DNA of 58,640 bases from Lentisphaerota bacterium. Lineage in GTDB: Bacteria; Verrucomicrobiota; Lentisphaeria; Victivallales; Victivallaceae. Shown in pieces: positions 26,004-34,601 of this stretch. The first letter of the stretch is position 1, and each line of letters starts with the position of its first letter. The stretch covers positions 1-58,640 of the forward strand of contig SUWG01000014.1 in assembly GCA_015061625.1 (NCBI GenBank), written 5' to 3'. The notes beneath the pieces are model-generated. The model was given only the letters and a program-made list of their open reading frames with translations, was not told the DNA's origin and ran no database searches. Made by a program: the position numbers and the translations under genes.

Positions 26004-26813
26004 TTATTTCCCGGAAGCAAAAGGATCATGCTCCGGAAATTTTTTGAATTCTTTGAAGTAAAGTTTGCGTGCCGCCCGGTAAACCGCCAGATAAAATTTG
26101 CGGTTACAGCTCATTTCTTTGCGGAGATCACCACCGCAATAGGCATGGATGAACCGCCAGATATCACGGCGGCTCAATGGCACATCAAAAGAGGAAAACA
26201 ATAAACCTGCCACATCTTTGACCTGATAACGGAAAGGTACTTTTTTGCGGATCTGCGCCCGGTGCAGATCAATGACTGACAACCGGGTTTCCGGCAGTTC
26301 ACGATGCCAGAGATAATGACAGATGTAACAATCACGGTGGTTGATGCCCGCCCGGTGCATCATTCCGGCTGAAGTGCCGAGTGAATGGATCAGGCGGTGT
26401 TTGAATTCTCCGGTGATCTTTCCGGCTTTTGCCAAATCTTCCAGAGAGATCACCCCGGTCAATTCATGAGTGATAAGAAACGACTCTTTTGCCGCCGGAT
26501 TGCCGTTGCGTTCACCGAATGCGGCGGTTTCCATCGTTGCCACATTCAAGGTATGCAATTTTTCCAAGGCCCGGTACTCATTGCCCGCTCCGGTAACCGG
26601 CAATTTGAATTGAAAAAGATTTTTGAATATCTCTTTCCAACCGACGCCACGGTGGATCTTTACGAAAAATCCCCTGCCCTCCACTTCTATGCGGAATGTC
26701 CGGCGGTTTTTCACGTTGCGGAACTCCTCCCCGCCCAAAGCAAAAACTTCGGCGAAAATATCTTTATTTTCCCACAAACGGTCAAATGGAGAGCGTATAT
26801 CAAATCGAGCCAT
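26004..26813 (-). CDS. waaP: LPS core kinase WaaP (RfaP)
   Basis: WaaP phosphorylates the heptose I of the LPS inner core. The 269 residues show the small-kinase fold: FFVKIHRGVGWKEI near the N-terminus, NEYRALEKL, and the catalytic loop INHRDCYICHYLWH with VIDLHRAQIR acting as the DFG-like element. The ATG shares one base with the TAA of the glycosyltransferase upstream. A functional heptose-type LPS core is implied (inference). Confidence 0.9.
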   Translation of the reverse strand: MARFDIRSPFDRLWENKDIFAEVFALGGEEFRNVKNRRTFRIEVEGRGFFVKIHRGVGWKEIFKNLFQFKLPVTGAGNEYRALEKLHTLNVATMETAAFGERNGNPAAKESFLITHELTGVISLEDLAKAGKITGEFKHRLIHSLGTSAGMMHRAGINHRDCYICHYLWHRELPETRLSVIDLHRAQIRKKVPFRYQVKDVAGLLFSSFDVPLSRRDIWRFIHAYCGGDLRKEMSCNRKFYLAVYRAARKLYFKEFKKFPEHDPFASGK

Positions 26814-27979
26814 TATTCATCGCATCCTGTAATCAGATCCACCGCACACTTTGCCCGGCGGTAAAAATCACCGTTGCGGCCGTAATTTTCTGCCGCCTGC
26901 TGTAAATCGGCAAGTTTATCCGGCGTGGAAAGCGCAACCAGCAACGTGCGATTCAAAATCTTCTGCCGGAAAAGACGGGGCAGAACCAATCCACCGGATT
27001 CCCGGACAAAGGGCGAAAATCCGCAGTTGGCACTGCACAACACCGGAGTTCCGCAAGCCAGAGATTCCAGAAGCACCGTGCCGGTCGCTTCATTGCGGGC
27101 CGGATGGATCATCAGATCTGCCGCCGCCACCAATTCCGGCACATCACTGCGCCCACCGGCAAAAATCACCTGTTTGCCGACACCGCAACGGGCGGCAAAT
27201 TTGGCATAAGGCGCAGATTTCCCCCTACCGACGACCAGCAGACGGGTCTTGCGCCGGATATCTTCCGGTAAAAATGCCAGAGCCGCAATGGAACGATCCA
27301 CCCCTTTGGTGCGAAATGCAGAACTGACCTGGATCAAAAGTATCTCATCTTCGCCGATGCCCAATTCCGAACGCAACTCATCCCGTTTATTACGCAACTC
27401 CAAAGCATTGGCAAAACTGCCGTCGATTCCCGGTGGCAGTTGGTAAATGCGGTTGGCGGGCGTGCCGTACAAACGTTGAAACATCCGCTGCTGCGCCTGG
27501 GTTATACAGAAAATACGGGTGTTGTTTTCCGGGGAAAACAGCTCCTTTTCCATCGCCGCAAACGTGCGGTAGCGGGGCATGAGTTTCTCCCAGAAACTGC
27601 GTTTGACACTTTCCACGAAAGGCATATCTGCGGCAAAATACCAATCCGCCGGAGTAAGCCGGTTAAAGGCGATATGAGCGGCGAACTTTTCTTTTTTCAA
27701 CTCTCCGGTCAGAAGTTTTTCAAAATTGCGCGCCTTGCGGTGATTGCTCACCCCTTTGGCTTTCAGCACCCGGAATGTGACTCCTTCCGGGATTTCCGGG
27801 GCATCGTACCCCATGCAATAGATCACCACTTTGATATTGCGTGACACAAATTCATGCGCCATACGCATCATATCCAGCTGCAAGCCGCCGTAAGGAAAAT
27901 ACCTGAATATCGAAAACGCCACTTGCTCAATGCAAGACGGAGGGTGGGGATTATCCCCACCGCCGATCTGTTGCTCCAT
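26813..27979 (-). CDS. waaG: LPS core glycosyltransferase WaaG-like (GT4)
   Basis: The 388 residues match WaaG, which adds the first hexose to the LPS heptose region. FSIFRYFPYGGLQLDMMRMA near the N-terminus is the acceptor-site signature; the GT4 donor region RKTRLLVVGRG with ARNEATGTVLLESLACGTPVLCS lies near 250-330. I placed the start at 27979 (MEQQ) because GAGG lies seven bases upstream; the longer frame adds an unrelated hydrophobic stretch. It begins a five-gene run (waaG, waaP, GH20, alcohol dehydrogenase, monooxygenase). Confidence 0.9.
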   Translation of the reverse strand: MEQQIGGGDNPHPPSCIEQVAFSIFRYFPYGGLQLDMMRMAHEFVSRNIKVVIYCMGYDAPEIPEGVTFRVLKAKGVSNHRKARNFEKLLTGELKKEKFAAHIAFNRLTPADWYFAADMPFVESVKRSFWEKLMPRYRTFAAMEKELFSPENNTRIFCITQAQQRMFQRLYGTPANRIYQLPPGIDGSFANALELRNKRDELRSELGIGEDEILLIQVSSAFRTKGVDRSIAALAFLPEDIRRKTRLLVVGRGKSAPYAKFAARCGVGKQVIFAGGRSDVPELVAAADLMIHPARNEATGTVLLESLACGTPVLCSANCGFSPFVRESGGLVLPRLFRQKILNRTLLVALSTPDKLADLQQAAENYGRNGDFYRRAKCAVDLITGCDE

Positions 27980-28042
27980 GCCGTTACCTCTTTTTGCCTT
28001 TCTTGGGTGTTGTTGTACCATACTGAAAACGGTAATTATTAT

Positions 28043-28071
28043 AATATAACTCAAAAAGCCCTTTTTTTCAA
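28043..28071 (-). promoter_or_regulatory. Promoter of the waaG-waaP operon
   Basis: On the minus strand TTGAAA (28066-28071), 17 bases, then TATATT (28043-28048). Its -35 lies two bases from the -35 of the queF promoter. Confidence 0.65.
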
Positions 28072-28073
28072 CC

Positions 28074-28102
28074 TTGCAAGAGAGGAGATTTGATGCTATA
28101 TT
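28074..28102 (+). promoter_or_regulatory. Promoter of queF-argJ-purQ
   Basis: TTGCAA (28074-28079), 17 bases, then TATATT (28097-28102). The predicted transcript starts near 28109, which supports the ATG at 28146. No preQ1 riboswitch is evident in the short leader. Confidence 0.6.
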
Positions 28103-28145
28103 ATCTTTCTGGATAACTTTGACTATTTTTTGGAGTTCATTCCGT

Positions 28146-28580
28146 ATGGAAAAGAAAGAAAACAACAGGTTCAATAAACTTACTCTGCTGACGGCTTCCG
28201 AGCGCAACTATCCGAAGCACCCCGGCGAAGCCAGACTGGAGTGTTTCGACAACCTTTATGCCGACCGGGATTACGTCATCGAATTCGACTGCCCGGAATA
28301 CACCTCGCTCTGTCCGGTGACCGGACAACCGGATTTCGGTCATATCACCGTGCGCTATATTCCGGATAAACTCTGCATTGAGAGTAAATCTCTGAAATTG
28401 TACCTTTACAGTTTCAGAAATGCCAACATCTTTCACGAAGAATCCGTCAACTCCCTGCTGGATGCCATCGTCAAAACCTGCGCGCCGCGTAAAGCCGAGG
28501 TGATCGGTAAGTTCCGTCCGCGCGGCGGCATTGCGATCAATGTAAAAGCCACATTCGGAGGATCGATCGATGAGTTTTGA
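28146..28580 (+). CDS. queF: NADPH-dependent 7-cyano-7-deazaguanine reductase QueF
   Basis: QueF reduces preQ0 to preQ1 in queuosine synthesis. The 144 residues match the short (unimodular) form: EYTSLCPVTGQPDFGH with catalytic Cys56, the ESKSLKLYLYSFRN substrate loop, and the FHEESVN segment. I took the ATG at 28146; the longer frame begins upstream of the promoter. It overlaps argJ by 11 bases. Confidence 0.95.
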   Translation: MEKKENNRFNKLTLLTASERNYPKHPGEARLECFDNLYADRDYVIEFDCPEYTSLCPVTGQPDFGHITVRYIPDKLCIESKSLKLYLYSFRNANIFHEESVNSLLDAIVKTCAPRKAEVIGKFRPRGGIAINVKATFGGSIDEF

Positions 28581-29793
28581 ATTTATTGAAAATGGTTCTG
28601 TAACCAGCGTTTCCGGCTTTCTTGCCGCCGGAGTTACTGCCGGATTCAAACGCTCCGGCGCACCGGATTTTGCGATGGTTTACAGCGAAACGCCGGCAGA
28701 TTTTGCCGGAGTTTTCACCAGTTGCACCTTTGCCGCCGCTCCGGTCAGGCTTTGCCGGAAACGGGTGTTGCAAAGCGATAAACTGCAGGCCGTGATCATC
28801 AATAGCGGCAATGCCAATGCCTGTACCGGCGAACAGGGGCTCAACGCCGCTCAAAAAAGTTGCGAGATCGCCGCTGAAGCATTGAATATCACTCCGGATA
28901 AAGTTGCAGTTGCTTCCACCGGAAGGATCGGTGTGCAGATGAATATGGCTCTGATCGAAAAAGGCGTGGCTCTGGCAACTGCGGCACTTTCCGATAACGG
29001 CGGCAACACCGCTGCGGAAGCGATCATGACCACGGATACACTTCCCAAAGCCGCCGCCGTCAAGGTCACGGTCAACGGTCAGACGTTCAATATCGGAGCG
29101 ATGACCAAAGGTGCGGGCATGATCGATCCGCATTTGACCACGCCCCATGCCACGATGATCTGTATCATCACCACCGATGCAAAAATCACCAAAGCGCAGT
29201 TGCAGAAAATCCTGGCGGTCAACGCCGATGATTCATTCAACCGTATCACCGTTGACGGAGACATGAGTACCAATGATACGGTGCTGTGTCTTGCCAACGG
29301 CGCATCCGGTGTTGATATCGTGCCGGATTCTCCGGAAGAAGCGGCATTTGCCGAAGCACTGCTGGCTGTGATGCAGAATCTCGCCCGGCGCATGGTGCTT
29401 GACGGCGAAGGAGCATCCAAATTTGTAGAAATCAAAGTCATCAATGCCCGCAGTAAAGAAGATGCCAGAAAAGCCGCTGAAGCAGTTGGCAATTCCATGC
29501 TCTGCAAAAGTGCATGGTTCGGCAATGACCCCAACTGGGGCCGGGTCGTAGCTGCGCTGGGTTACTCCGGAGCGCAATTCGATGCGGATAAATGCGATAT
29601 TTATTTCGACACGATCCCGGTGGTCAAAAACGGCGGTGACGCCGGCACCCCGGAAGCCGATTTGTTAAGTACGGTCAAAGAACGGGAGTTCACCATCACC
29701 TGTGACTTCCATGACGGCGATGCCGAATATTGGGTCTGGGCAAGTGATCTTACTTATGAATATGTTAAAATCAATGCAGATTATCATACCTGA
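28570..29793 (+). CDS. argJ: Bifunctional ornithine acetyltransferase/N-acetylglutamate synthase ArgJ
   Basis: ArgJ moves the acetyl group from N-acetylornithine to glutamate in arginine synthesis. The 407 residues contain NSGNANACTGEQGL near 77, KGAGMI near 180, the autocleavage region ending HATM with the presumed nucleophile Thr195, and the RITVDGDMSTND stretch. Between GMI and ATM there are about four extra residues compared with the common form. GGAGG lies eight bases before the ATG. Gene order queF-argJ-purQ puts unrelated pathways in one transcript. Confidence 0.93.
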   Translation: MSFEFIENGSVTSVSGFLAAGVTAGFKRSGAPDFAMVYSETPADFAGVFTSCTFAAAPVRLCRKRVLQSDKLQAVIINSGNANACTGEQGLNAAQKSCEIAAEALNITPDKVAVASTGRIGVQMNMALIEKGVALATAALSDNGGNTAAEAIMTTDTLPKAAAVKVTVNGQTFNIGAMTKGAGMIDPHLTTPHATMICIITTDAKITKAQLQKILAVNADDSFNRITVDGDMSTNDTVLCLANGASGVDIVPDSPEEAAFAEALLAVMQNLARRMVLDGEGASKFVEIKVINARSKEDARKAAEAVGNSMLCKSAWFGNDPNWGRVVAALGYSGAQFDADKCDIYFDTIPVVKNGGDAGTPEADLLSTVKEREFTITCDFHDGDAEYWVWASDLTYEYVKINADYHT

Positions 29794-29807
29794 AACTTGG
29801 AGGAAAC

Positions 29808-30617
29808 ATGAAAAAGTCTGATATCAAAACTCTGGTCATCACCGGATTCGGTCTGAATTGCGAAAAAGAGACCGCCGCCGCCTGCCGTCTGGCCGGAAGC
29901 ACCCCGGAACTGGTTCACCTCAACGACCTGCTGGCCGGAAAAGAAACTTTGGAAAAGTACCACTTCCTCACCTTTATCGGCGGATTTTCTTTCGGTGATC
30001 ACCTCGGCAGCGGTACAGTTTTCGCCAACCGGGTAAAATTCAATTTGCGTGATCAGTTGCAGAAATTTGTCGATGACGGCAAACTGGTCATCGGTATCTG
30101 CAACGGTTTCCAGACTCTGACCCGTCTGGGCATGGTTCCGGCGTTGGATGGCGATTACTTCACCCAGACCGCGGCTTTGGCTCACAATGATTCCGGAGTT
30201 TTCCGTGATGACTGGTGCCGTCTGAAAGCCAACCCGGCGTCTCCCTGTGTTTTCACCAAAGGGATCGACATGGTTCGTCTGCCGCTGCGCCACGGCGAAG
30301 GCAAATTTGTTGCCGATGCCAAAGTCCTGGCGGAACTCGAAGAACGTAATCTGGTCGCCGTGCGTTATGCCAATGCAGATGGTTCTTTTGCCACTGAATT
30401 TCCCGCCAACCCCAACGGCTCGATCAACTCCATCGCCGGTATCTGTGACCCGACCGGCCGCGTTTTCGGCTTGATGCCCCACCCCGAAGCATTCCTCTCT
30501 CCCTACAATGCTCCGGATTGGACGGAGGTCAAAGCCACCACCGGCGAACTTCCCGCCGAAGGTGACGGAGTAAAATTCTTCCGCAACGCCATCGACTACA
30601 TCGCCGACAACTTCTGA
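29808..30617 (+). CDS. purQ: Phosphoribosylformylglycinamidine synthase glutaminase subunit PurQ
   Basis: PurQ supplies ammonia from glutamine to PurL in purine synthesis. The 269-residue class I glutaminase has its nucleophile Cys98 in GICNGFQ. The His and Glu of the triad lie in GLMPHPEA near the C-terminus. VITGFGLNCEKE opens the domain. At 269 residues it is longer than the short Bacillus-type PurQ and looks like the glutaminase half of the large enzyme. GGAGG lies before the ATG, 14 bases after argJ. A strong terminator follows. Confidence 0.93.
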   Translation: MKKSDIKTLVITGFGLNCEKETAAACRLAGSTPELVHLNDLLAGKETLEKYHFLTFIGGFSFGDHLGSGTVFANRVKFNLRDQLQKFVDDGKLVIGICNGFQTLTRLGMVPALDGDYFTQTAALAHNDSGVFRDDWCRLKANPASPCVFTKGIDMVRLPLRHGEGKFVADAKVLAELEERNLVAVRYANADGSFATEFPANPNGSINSIAGICDPTGRVFGLMPHPEAFLSPYNAPDWTEVKATTGELPAEGDGVKFFRNAIDYIADNF

Positions 30618-31000
30618 TTTGAAGTTTATATCTCCGGGAGGGGAATGGAAAAAGTTTTCCATTCCCCTCTCCTTATTTTTTAAAGCAACGTTTGCAGCAA
30701 CAATATCAAGACAACAAAAATTTCACTTCGAGCCAACAAACCAAACCAAATCAAATATCACAAAATAAAATATTTCAAAAAAATAGTAACATATATCCAT
30801 AAAAAGGTGATAGTTTTTGATATACATTACGGATATTAGGATGAAAACAGCAGTTGTGCTTTTTCCTGATATTGATCATTTAATGTATAGAAAGGATTTG
30901 AGCTGACAAATGTGGCTGATGCGGTGATTTCATATCACCGTCAGATAGTAAGGGGCAATTTAATTTCGCATAACATCAACAACAGGAAAGGGAAAAAAAT
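30618..31000. other. Intergenic region (383 bp) with terminator and leader hairpin
   Basis: It holds the purQ terminator (30638-30669), then AT-rich sequence without a convincing gene. A 7-base hairpin CGGTGAT/ATCACCG (30922-30928 and 30934-30940) lies about 60 bases before the BspA-like start. I found no clear TATATT promoter here. A 71-codon frame inside it lacks coding features. Confidence 0.5.
30638..30669 (+). terminator. Terminator after purQ
   Basis: A perfect 15-base stem (30638-30652 and 30655-30669) with a 2-base loop is followed by a T-rich stretch. Its core GGAAAAAGTTTTCC resembles the prepilin palindromes. Confidence 0.85.
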
Positions 31001-31699
31001 ATGCGTAAAATTGTATCATTCGTTGCTGTTATGCTGTGTGCAGTATCGTTATTTGCCGGATGGCAAGAGGAGTTGCAAGCGGCCAAAGCTCAAGGAATCA
31101 GTTTCAGTGACGATAATAAAACTTTGATACGTTGTCCGACTAATGTTACGAGCGTTGTAATTCCATCTTGTGTTACAACCATTGCCGAGAAAGCGTTTTA
31201 CAAGTGCAGAAATTTATCCATCACCATTCCTGCCAGTGTAACAACAATCGGTGAAGGTGCTTTTGTCGGAGTCAGGTCTATTCGACTCGCTCCCCGCAAT
31301 AATCTCACGTTTTTCATGGAAAATGGCGCATTAATCAACCTTCAGGAATGGGAGCCTTGTGAAGGAGGTTTTATTATCATAAAAGCAACGCTCTTATATG
31401 TCCCTTGCGACACAACCGGCGAGTATGTCATTTCTGAGAGTGTCACGCATATCGGCATGGGTGCATTTGGAGAATGCCGCAATTTGACCAGCATCACAAT
31501 TCCTGATAGTGTAACAACTATAAATGATGGTGCTTTTTATAAATGTTCGAGTTTGACCAATATTACGATTCCGGATAGCGTGACAACTATCGGAAGAAAT
31601 GCATTTTATGGATGCAACAGTTTGACCAGAGTCGAAATTCCGAGGAATTGCAATGTTCACGATCGGGCTTTCCGCAACTGTCAGGTGATCCGGCGATAA
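31001..31699 (+). CDS. Short BspA-like leucine-rich-repeat protein
   Basis: The 232 residues begin with a signal peptide (to about residue 20, ending SLFAG). Then comes a LQAAKAQGISFSDDNKTL stretch also found twice in the large BspA-like protein. About five treponemal-type (BspA) LRR units follow, with the pattern SITIPDSVTTIxxxAFxxC. Such proteins are secreted or surface adhesins in oral and gut bacteria. GGAAAGGG precedes the ATG. A terminator follows. It is a small paralogue of the protein at 50642. Confidence 0.85.
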   Translation: MRKIVSFVAVMLCAVSLFAGWQEELQAAKAQGISFSDDNKTLIRCPTNVTSVVIPSCVTTIAEKAFYKCRNLSITIPASVTTIGEGAFVGVRSIRLAPRNNLTFFMENGALINLQEWEPCEGGFIIIKATLLYVPCDTTGEYVISESVTHIGMGAFGECRNLTSITIPDSVTTINDGAFYKCSSLTNITIPDSVTTIGRNAFYGCNSLTRVEIPRNCNVHDRAFRNCQVIRR

Positions 31700-31713
31700 A
31701 ATATTGCCAGCTT

Positions 31714-32475
31714 TTATTCCCCTCTTTTCTGAAACTCATCCGTGAAAAAGAGGGGATTTTTTTGCAATAAGCCAAAGGTGCAGTCACCGGATTTTTTTGC
31801 ATCAAGCACAAAAACACGGGCATCACCGAGCCGCCCTTCACTCAAGGCTCCACACTCCCGGAATTGCTCCAGCATCACCTTATAATATTGTGAATGGTCG
31901 CCATCATGCCGACGGGATGGCACTTCAATACGGTTGCCATCATAATCAAATACCACCAGATCTTCCGCATATTCCGTCAACATCCCCGGCACGGGAAGCC
32001 ACTCTTCCACACCATGCAAAAAGGTATTGCAACTGATCGTGGTACCGACAAACAGGATTTTCGCCTGACGGTCATAGAGTTTCCCCCACGGCGAATTGCG
32101 GTGGCAGGGAGAATCAAATTTCTCATGACCGCTTAAAAAATCCTCCGCATCTTTGCCCCATGCCGCAATAGAGTGAGTCGGATGCAAAGAACGCTTCACT
32201 CCGGGCATTTTGCGGAACAATTCAGGCAGTAACCCGGTCGTGCAGGGCGTATCACGCACCGAAAACACCGGCTGTCTGCCATTGACCAGATCCCATGACA
32301 ACGTGGGAAACGCCACCAATCCATCGGCAAAATAAGCGGTCAAACTCTGCAAAAATCCTTCCGCTCCATTTTCAATTTTCCCCAGAGATTTCATTGATGA
32401 ATGGATCAAAACCGTGTCGGATGATCTCAATCCCAATTCTTGCAAATCATGAAACAAACTTTGCCGGGTATGCAT
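31714..32475 (-). CDS. AAC(3)-family acetyltransferase
   Basis: The 253 residues match the aminoglycoside 3-N-acetyltransferase family (Antibiotic_NAT), with the LIHSSMKSLG start, the SLHPTHSIAAWG loop, SPWGKLYDRQAKILFVG and NTFLHGVEEW. Most chromosomal members act on other amines, so resistance is not implied. No mobile element lies nearby. Its 3' end converges on the short BspA-like gene and shares the terminator region. Confidence 0.85.
   Translation of the reverse strand: MHTRQSLFHDLQELGLRSSDTVLIHSSMKSLGKIENGAEGFLQSLTAYFADGLVAFPTLSWDLVNGRQPVFSVRDTPCTTGLLPELFRKMPGVKRSLHPTHSIAAWGKDAEDFLSGHEKFDSPCHRNSPWGKLYDRQAKILFVGTTISCNTFLHGVEEWLPVPGMLTEYAEDLVVFDYDGNRIEVPSRRHDGDHSQYYKVMLEQFRECGALSEGRLGDARVFVLDAKKSGDCTFGLLQKNPLFFTDEFQKRGE
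31719..31755 (+). terminator. Terminator of the short BspA-like gene
   Basis: A 10-base stem CCCCTCTTTT/AAAAGAGGGG (31719-31728, 31746-31755) is followed by a T-run on the plus strand. It overlaps the last codons of the convergent acetyltransferase gene. Confidence 0.7.
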
Positions 32476-32509
32476 AAATAAATTCCTTGTTTTTTTGATC
32501 GACCAATAT

Positions 32510-32537
32510 AATGTAGCGGAATTTCAACGTAAGTCAA
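32510..32537 (-). promoter_or_regulatory. Possible promoter of the acetyltransferase gene
   Basis: On the minus strand TTGACT (32532-32537), 16 bases, then TACATT (32510-32515). Confidence 0.4.
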
Positions 32538-32589
32538 GTGTATTTTCCTGAAAAACTGACTTTATCTCTTTTCTGAAACTCCGTAATAC

Positions 32590-32617
32590 TTGATTTATTA
32601 TTTCCGGCGGCTATATT
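32590..32617 (+). promoter_or_regulatory. Promoter of the NifX-like gene
   Basis: TTGATT (32590-32595), 16 bases, then TATATT (32612-32617), upstream of the ATG at 32661. Confidence 0.6.
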
Positions 32618-32660
32618 ATAGGAACAACAATTATCAGGCAAACCAAAGGAAAATAAAAAA

Positions 32661-33056
32661 ATGAAAATCGCTGTTACCTGTGAAAACAATTCCGTCTTTC
32701 AACACTTCGGTCACACTCCGGAATTTGCCGTCTTTGAAACTATGCCCGGCAAAATCATCAGCGAATATCGTCTTGCCACCGGAGAAAACGGCCACGGCGC
32801 ACTGGCGACTTTGCTCGCTTCAGAAAAAGTTGATCTGCTTATCTGCGGCGGCATCGGCGGCGGAGCGATCAATGCCCTGACCAATGCCGGTATCGAAGTT
32901 GTCGGCGGAGCCTCCGGCAATGTCCGGGAAGTCGCCGAAGCCTTTGTCAATGGTTCTTTGCAGGTCAGAAGTGACTTTCACTGCAATCATCACCACGACC
33001 ACGGCGAAGGCCACTCCTGCGGAAATCACTCCTGCGGAAGTAATTCCTGCCACTGA
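32661..33056 (+). CDS. NifX/NifB-type (PF02579) protein with His/Cys-rich tail
   Basis: The 131 residues hold one dinitrogenase iron-molybdenum cofactor domain (residues 1-105), with VTCENNSVFQHFGHTPEFAVFE at the start and GGIGGGAINAL near 55. Members outside nitrogen fixers bind iron-sulfur or other metal clusters. The last 25 residues contain ten His and Cys residues in HHHDHGEGHSCG and CGSNSCH patterns, a likely metal-binding tail. No nif genes are present, so metal storage or delivery is more likely than nitrogenase assembly. It is a single-gene unit with promoter and terminator. Confidence 0.85.
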   Translation: MKIAVTCENNSVFQHFGHTPEFAVFETMPGKIISEYRLATGENGHGALATLLASEKVDLLICGGIGGGAINALTNAGIEVVGGASGNVREVAEAFVNGSLQVRSDFHCNHHHDHGEGHSCGNHSCGSNSCH

Positions 33057-33065
33057 AAAAAAAGA

Positions 33066-33105
33066 AAAAACGGTCAAAGTCTGACACTGAAGACTTTGAC
33101 CGTTT
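33066..33105. terminator. Terminator between the NifX-like and phosphoesterase genes
   Basis: A perfect 16-base stem (33066-33081 and 33090-33105) with an 8-base loop has A-runs before and T-runs after it, so it can work in both directions. Confidence 0.85.
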
Positions 33106-33124
33106 TCTTTTTTTCCCGACCGGA

Positions 33125-34459
33125 TCATTCCTGCGGATAAGCCTGTTTGGCACTGCGCCGCAAATTCCAGGTGCGCGGTACAACCATCTCCAATGAGATC
33201 GGTTCTCCACGCTTGCCGAATTCCTCCACCGGGAAAACCTCGAAACGCATGACCTTTTCCGGTTGAAAGGTATTTTCCGGCAGTTTTATGGAAACTTCCT
33301 GCGTCCGGTGAACAAGATAACGGTAAAAATCCGCCACATACTCCGCTTCTTTGACCACCAGCCATGAACCATCTGCCTGTTTCACCGAAGCCCGCATAAT
33401 ATAACTGAATACCATCCGGTCATGTTCTGCCGGAGGGAAAAGCAAATAGGCAAAGCCGAAATCATGACGGATCTTCAACCGGCTGCCGGCCGCAAACTGC
33501 GGAGCAACCGCCGATTCCGCTCTTGCCATAGTCAAACGGGCAGTCGCCGGATCGTAAGGCACATCGACCACCCACAACTCATCCGGATTGATCTCACGGC
33601 GGTCATGCACATTGTAACGGTGGATCTCCACCCGGTCAGCAAAAATATCGATCAACAATGCCTGCTGAACCTCTCTGGCATAAGGCAGGATCGTACCACC
33701 GGTAACGTTGAAAAATCTTTCTCCGCCGCCAATACAACCGTAACTCAATGTCGCCGTGGTCAATGCAGTAAATTCTCCCTGCCAGATGCTCGTTTCACAC
33801 TCTAAAGGCCGGTGAGTATGACCGGAAAGCGAAATCACCTGCGGATAACCGTTAAGTAAATTGCGTAACGCAACTCTGCCATTGCCACCTTCACTGCCCA
33901 GCATCGTCCCCGTTGGCGGATAATGTGTTACCAGAAAAATCGGTTTATTGGCATCTCTGGCCACAGCTTCATCCAGTTTCGCCTTGAGTTTTGCGATCAT
34001 TTCCGGAGAATACTCCGATCGTCTTTCTTCAGTAAAAGTAATAAAATCATAACCGCCGATCGTCTGACGGCAGGGATTTTCCCGGCTGATCTGCAATCCA
34101 TCGGTAAATTCATGCCAGATCTCTTCATAGTCATCCTCTCTGCCGCTCCAGAATTCATGATTTCCGGCACATGATACCTGATGCGCTCCGTAAGGGAAAT
34201 ACTGCTGCATCAACTCCCAATAACGCCGGTAAACGCCCGGATGACCACTGCGGTCAGCAAGATCACCCGCCATAACCACAACGTCAGGACGGAACTGCGA
34301 CAAAAATTCAAACGCTTTTTCCGTATTGACGATCCCCCAGTGATCCGCAATATCCACCGCTTGAGCATCGCTGGTCACAGCGATCCGCAACAACGGTTTT
34401 TCCACACACGCACAACCGCACAACACCGCAGTTGCCAACATCAACATAACCTTTTTCAT
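33125..34459 (-). CDS. Lipoprotein metallophosphoesterase
   Basis: The 444 residues start with a signal and lipobox (MLATAVLCGC). A calcineurin-type domain follows, with GDLADRSG, GNHEFW, VTHYPPTG and GHTHRP. In the first motif SDAQ stands where SDxH is usual; related phosphatases with Gln at this place exist. The C-terminal third (about 290-444) looks like a beta-sandwich. It should sit on the outer or inner membrane facing the periplasm. The substrate is unknown. It has its own promoter and terminator. Confidence 0.85.
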   Translation of the reverse strand: MKKVMLMLATAVLCGCACVEKPLLRIAVTSDAQAVDIADHWGIVNTEKAFEFLSQFRPDVVVMAGDLADRSGHPGVYRRYWELMQQYFPYGAHQVSCAGNHEFWSGREDDYEEIWHEFTDGLQISRENPCRQTIGGYDFITFTEERRSEYSPEMIAKLKAKLDEAVARDANKPIFLVTHYPPTGTMLGSEGGNGRVALRNLLNGYPQVISLSGHTHRPLECETSIWQGEFTALTTATLSYGCIGGGERFFNVTGGTILPYAREVQQALLIDIFADRVEIHRYNVHDRREINPDELWVVDVPYDPATARLTMARAESAVAPQFAAGSRLKIRHDFGFAYLLFPPAEHDRMVFSYIMRASVKQADGSWLVVKEAEYVADFYRYLVHRTQEVSIKLPENTFQPEKVMRFEVFPVEEFGKRGEPISLEMVVPRTWNLRRSAKQAYPQE

Positions 34460-34492
34460 AATACTCCCTCTGCCAGTTAAAAGGTGTCCTTT

Positions 34493-34521
34493 AATATAAT
34501 ACCTTTACCACTTCTTTTCAA
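34493..34521 (-). promoter_or_regulatory. Promoter of the phosphoesterase gene
   Basis: On the minus strand TTGAAA (34516-34521), 17 bases, then TATATT (34493-34498). Confidence 0.65.
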
Positions 34522-34532
34522 GAGTAAGCTGA

Positions 34533-34561
34533 TTGAAAAAAAACTATCTTTGCTGTATATT
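34533..34561 (+). promoter_or_regulatory. Promoter of the unknown gene at 34602
   Basis: TTGAAA (34533-34538), 17 bases, then TATATT (34556-34561). This places the RNA start near 34568 and rules out the ATG at 34533. Confidence 0.65.
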
Positions 34562-34601
34562 AGGTAAATTCAAAACAGATTACATTTTCAGGAGAAAAAA
34601 T

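Noticed and set aside
24936..26204. Plus-strand open frame of 422 codons
   Set aside because: It lies antisense across the GH20-like gene and the waaP end, and shows no family feature.
28103..28145. preQ1 riboswitch before queF
   Set aside because: The leader of about 40 bases has no C-rich loop and A-rich tail arrangement of preQ1-I, and is too short for the other classes.
30912..31127. 71-codon frame overlapping the start of the short BspA-like gene
   Set aside because: It lacks a ribosome site and conflicts with the clear signal peptide and repeat protein starting at 31001.
31714..32475. Aminoglycoside resistance gene
   Set aside because: Family membership alone does not show resistance. 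There is no mobile element or other resistance gene near, and many chromosomal members have other substrates.
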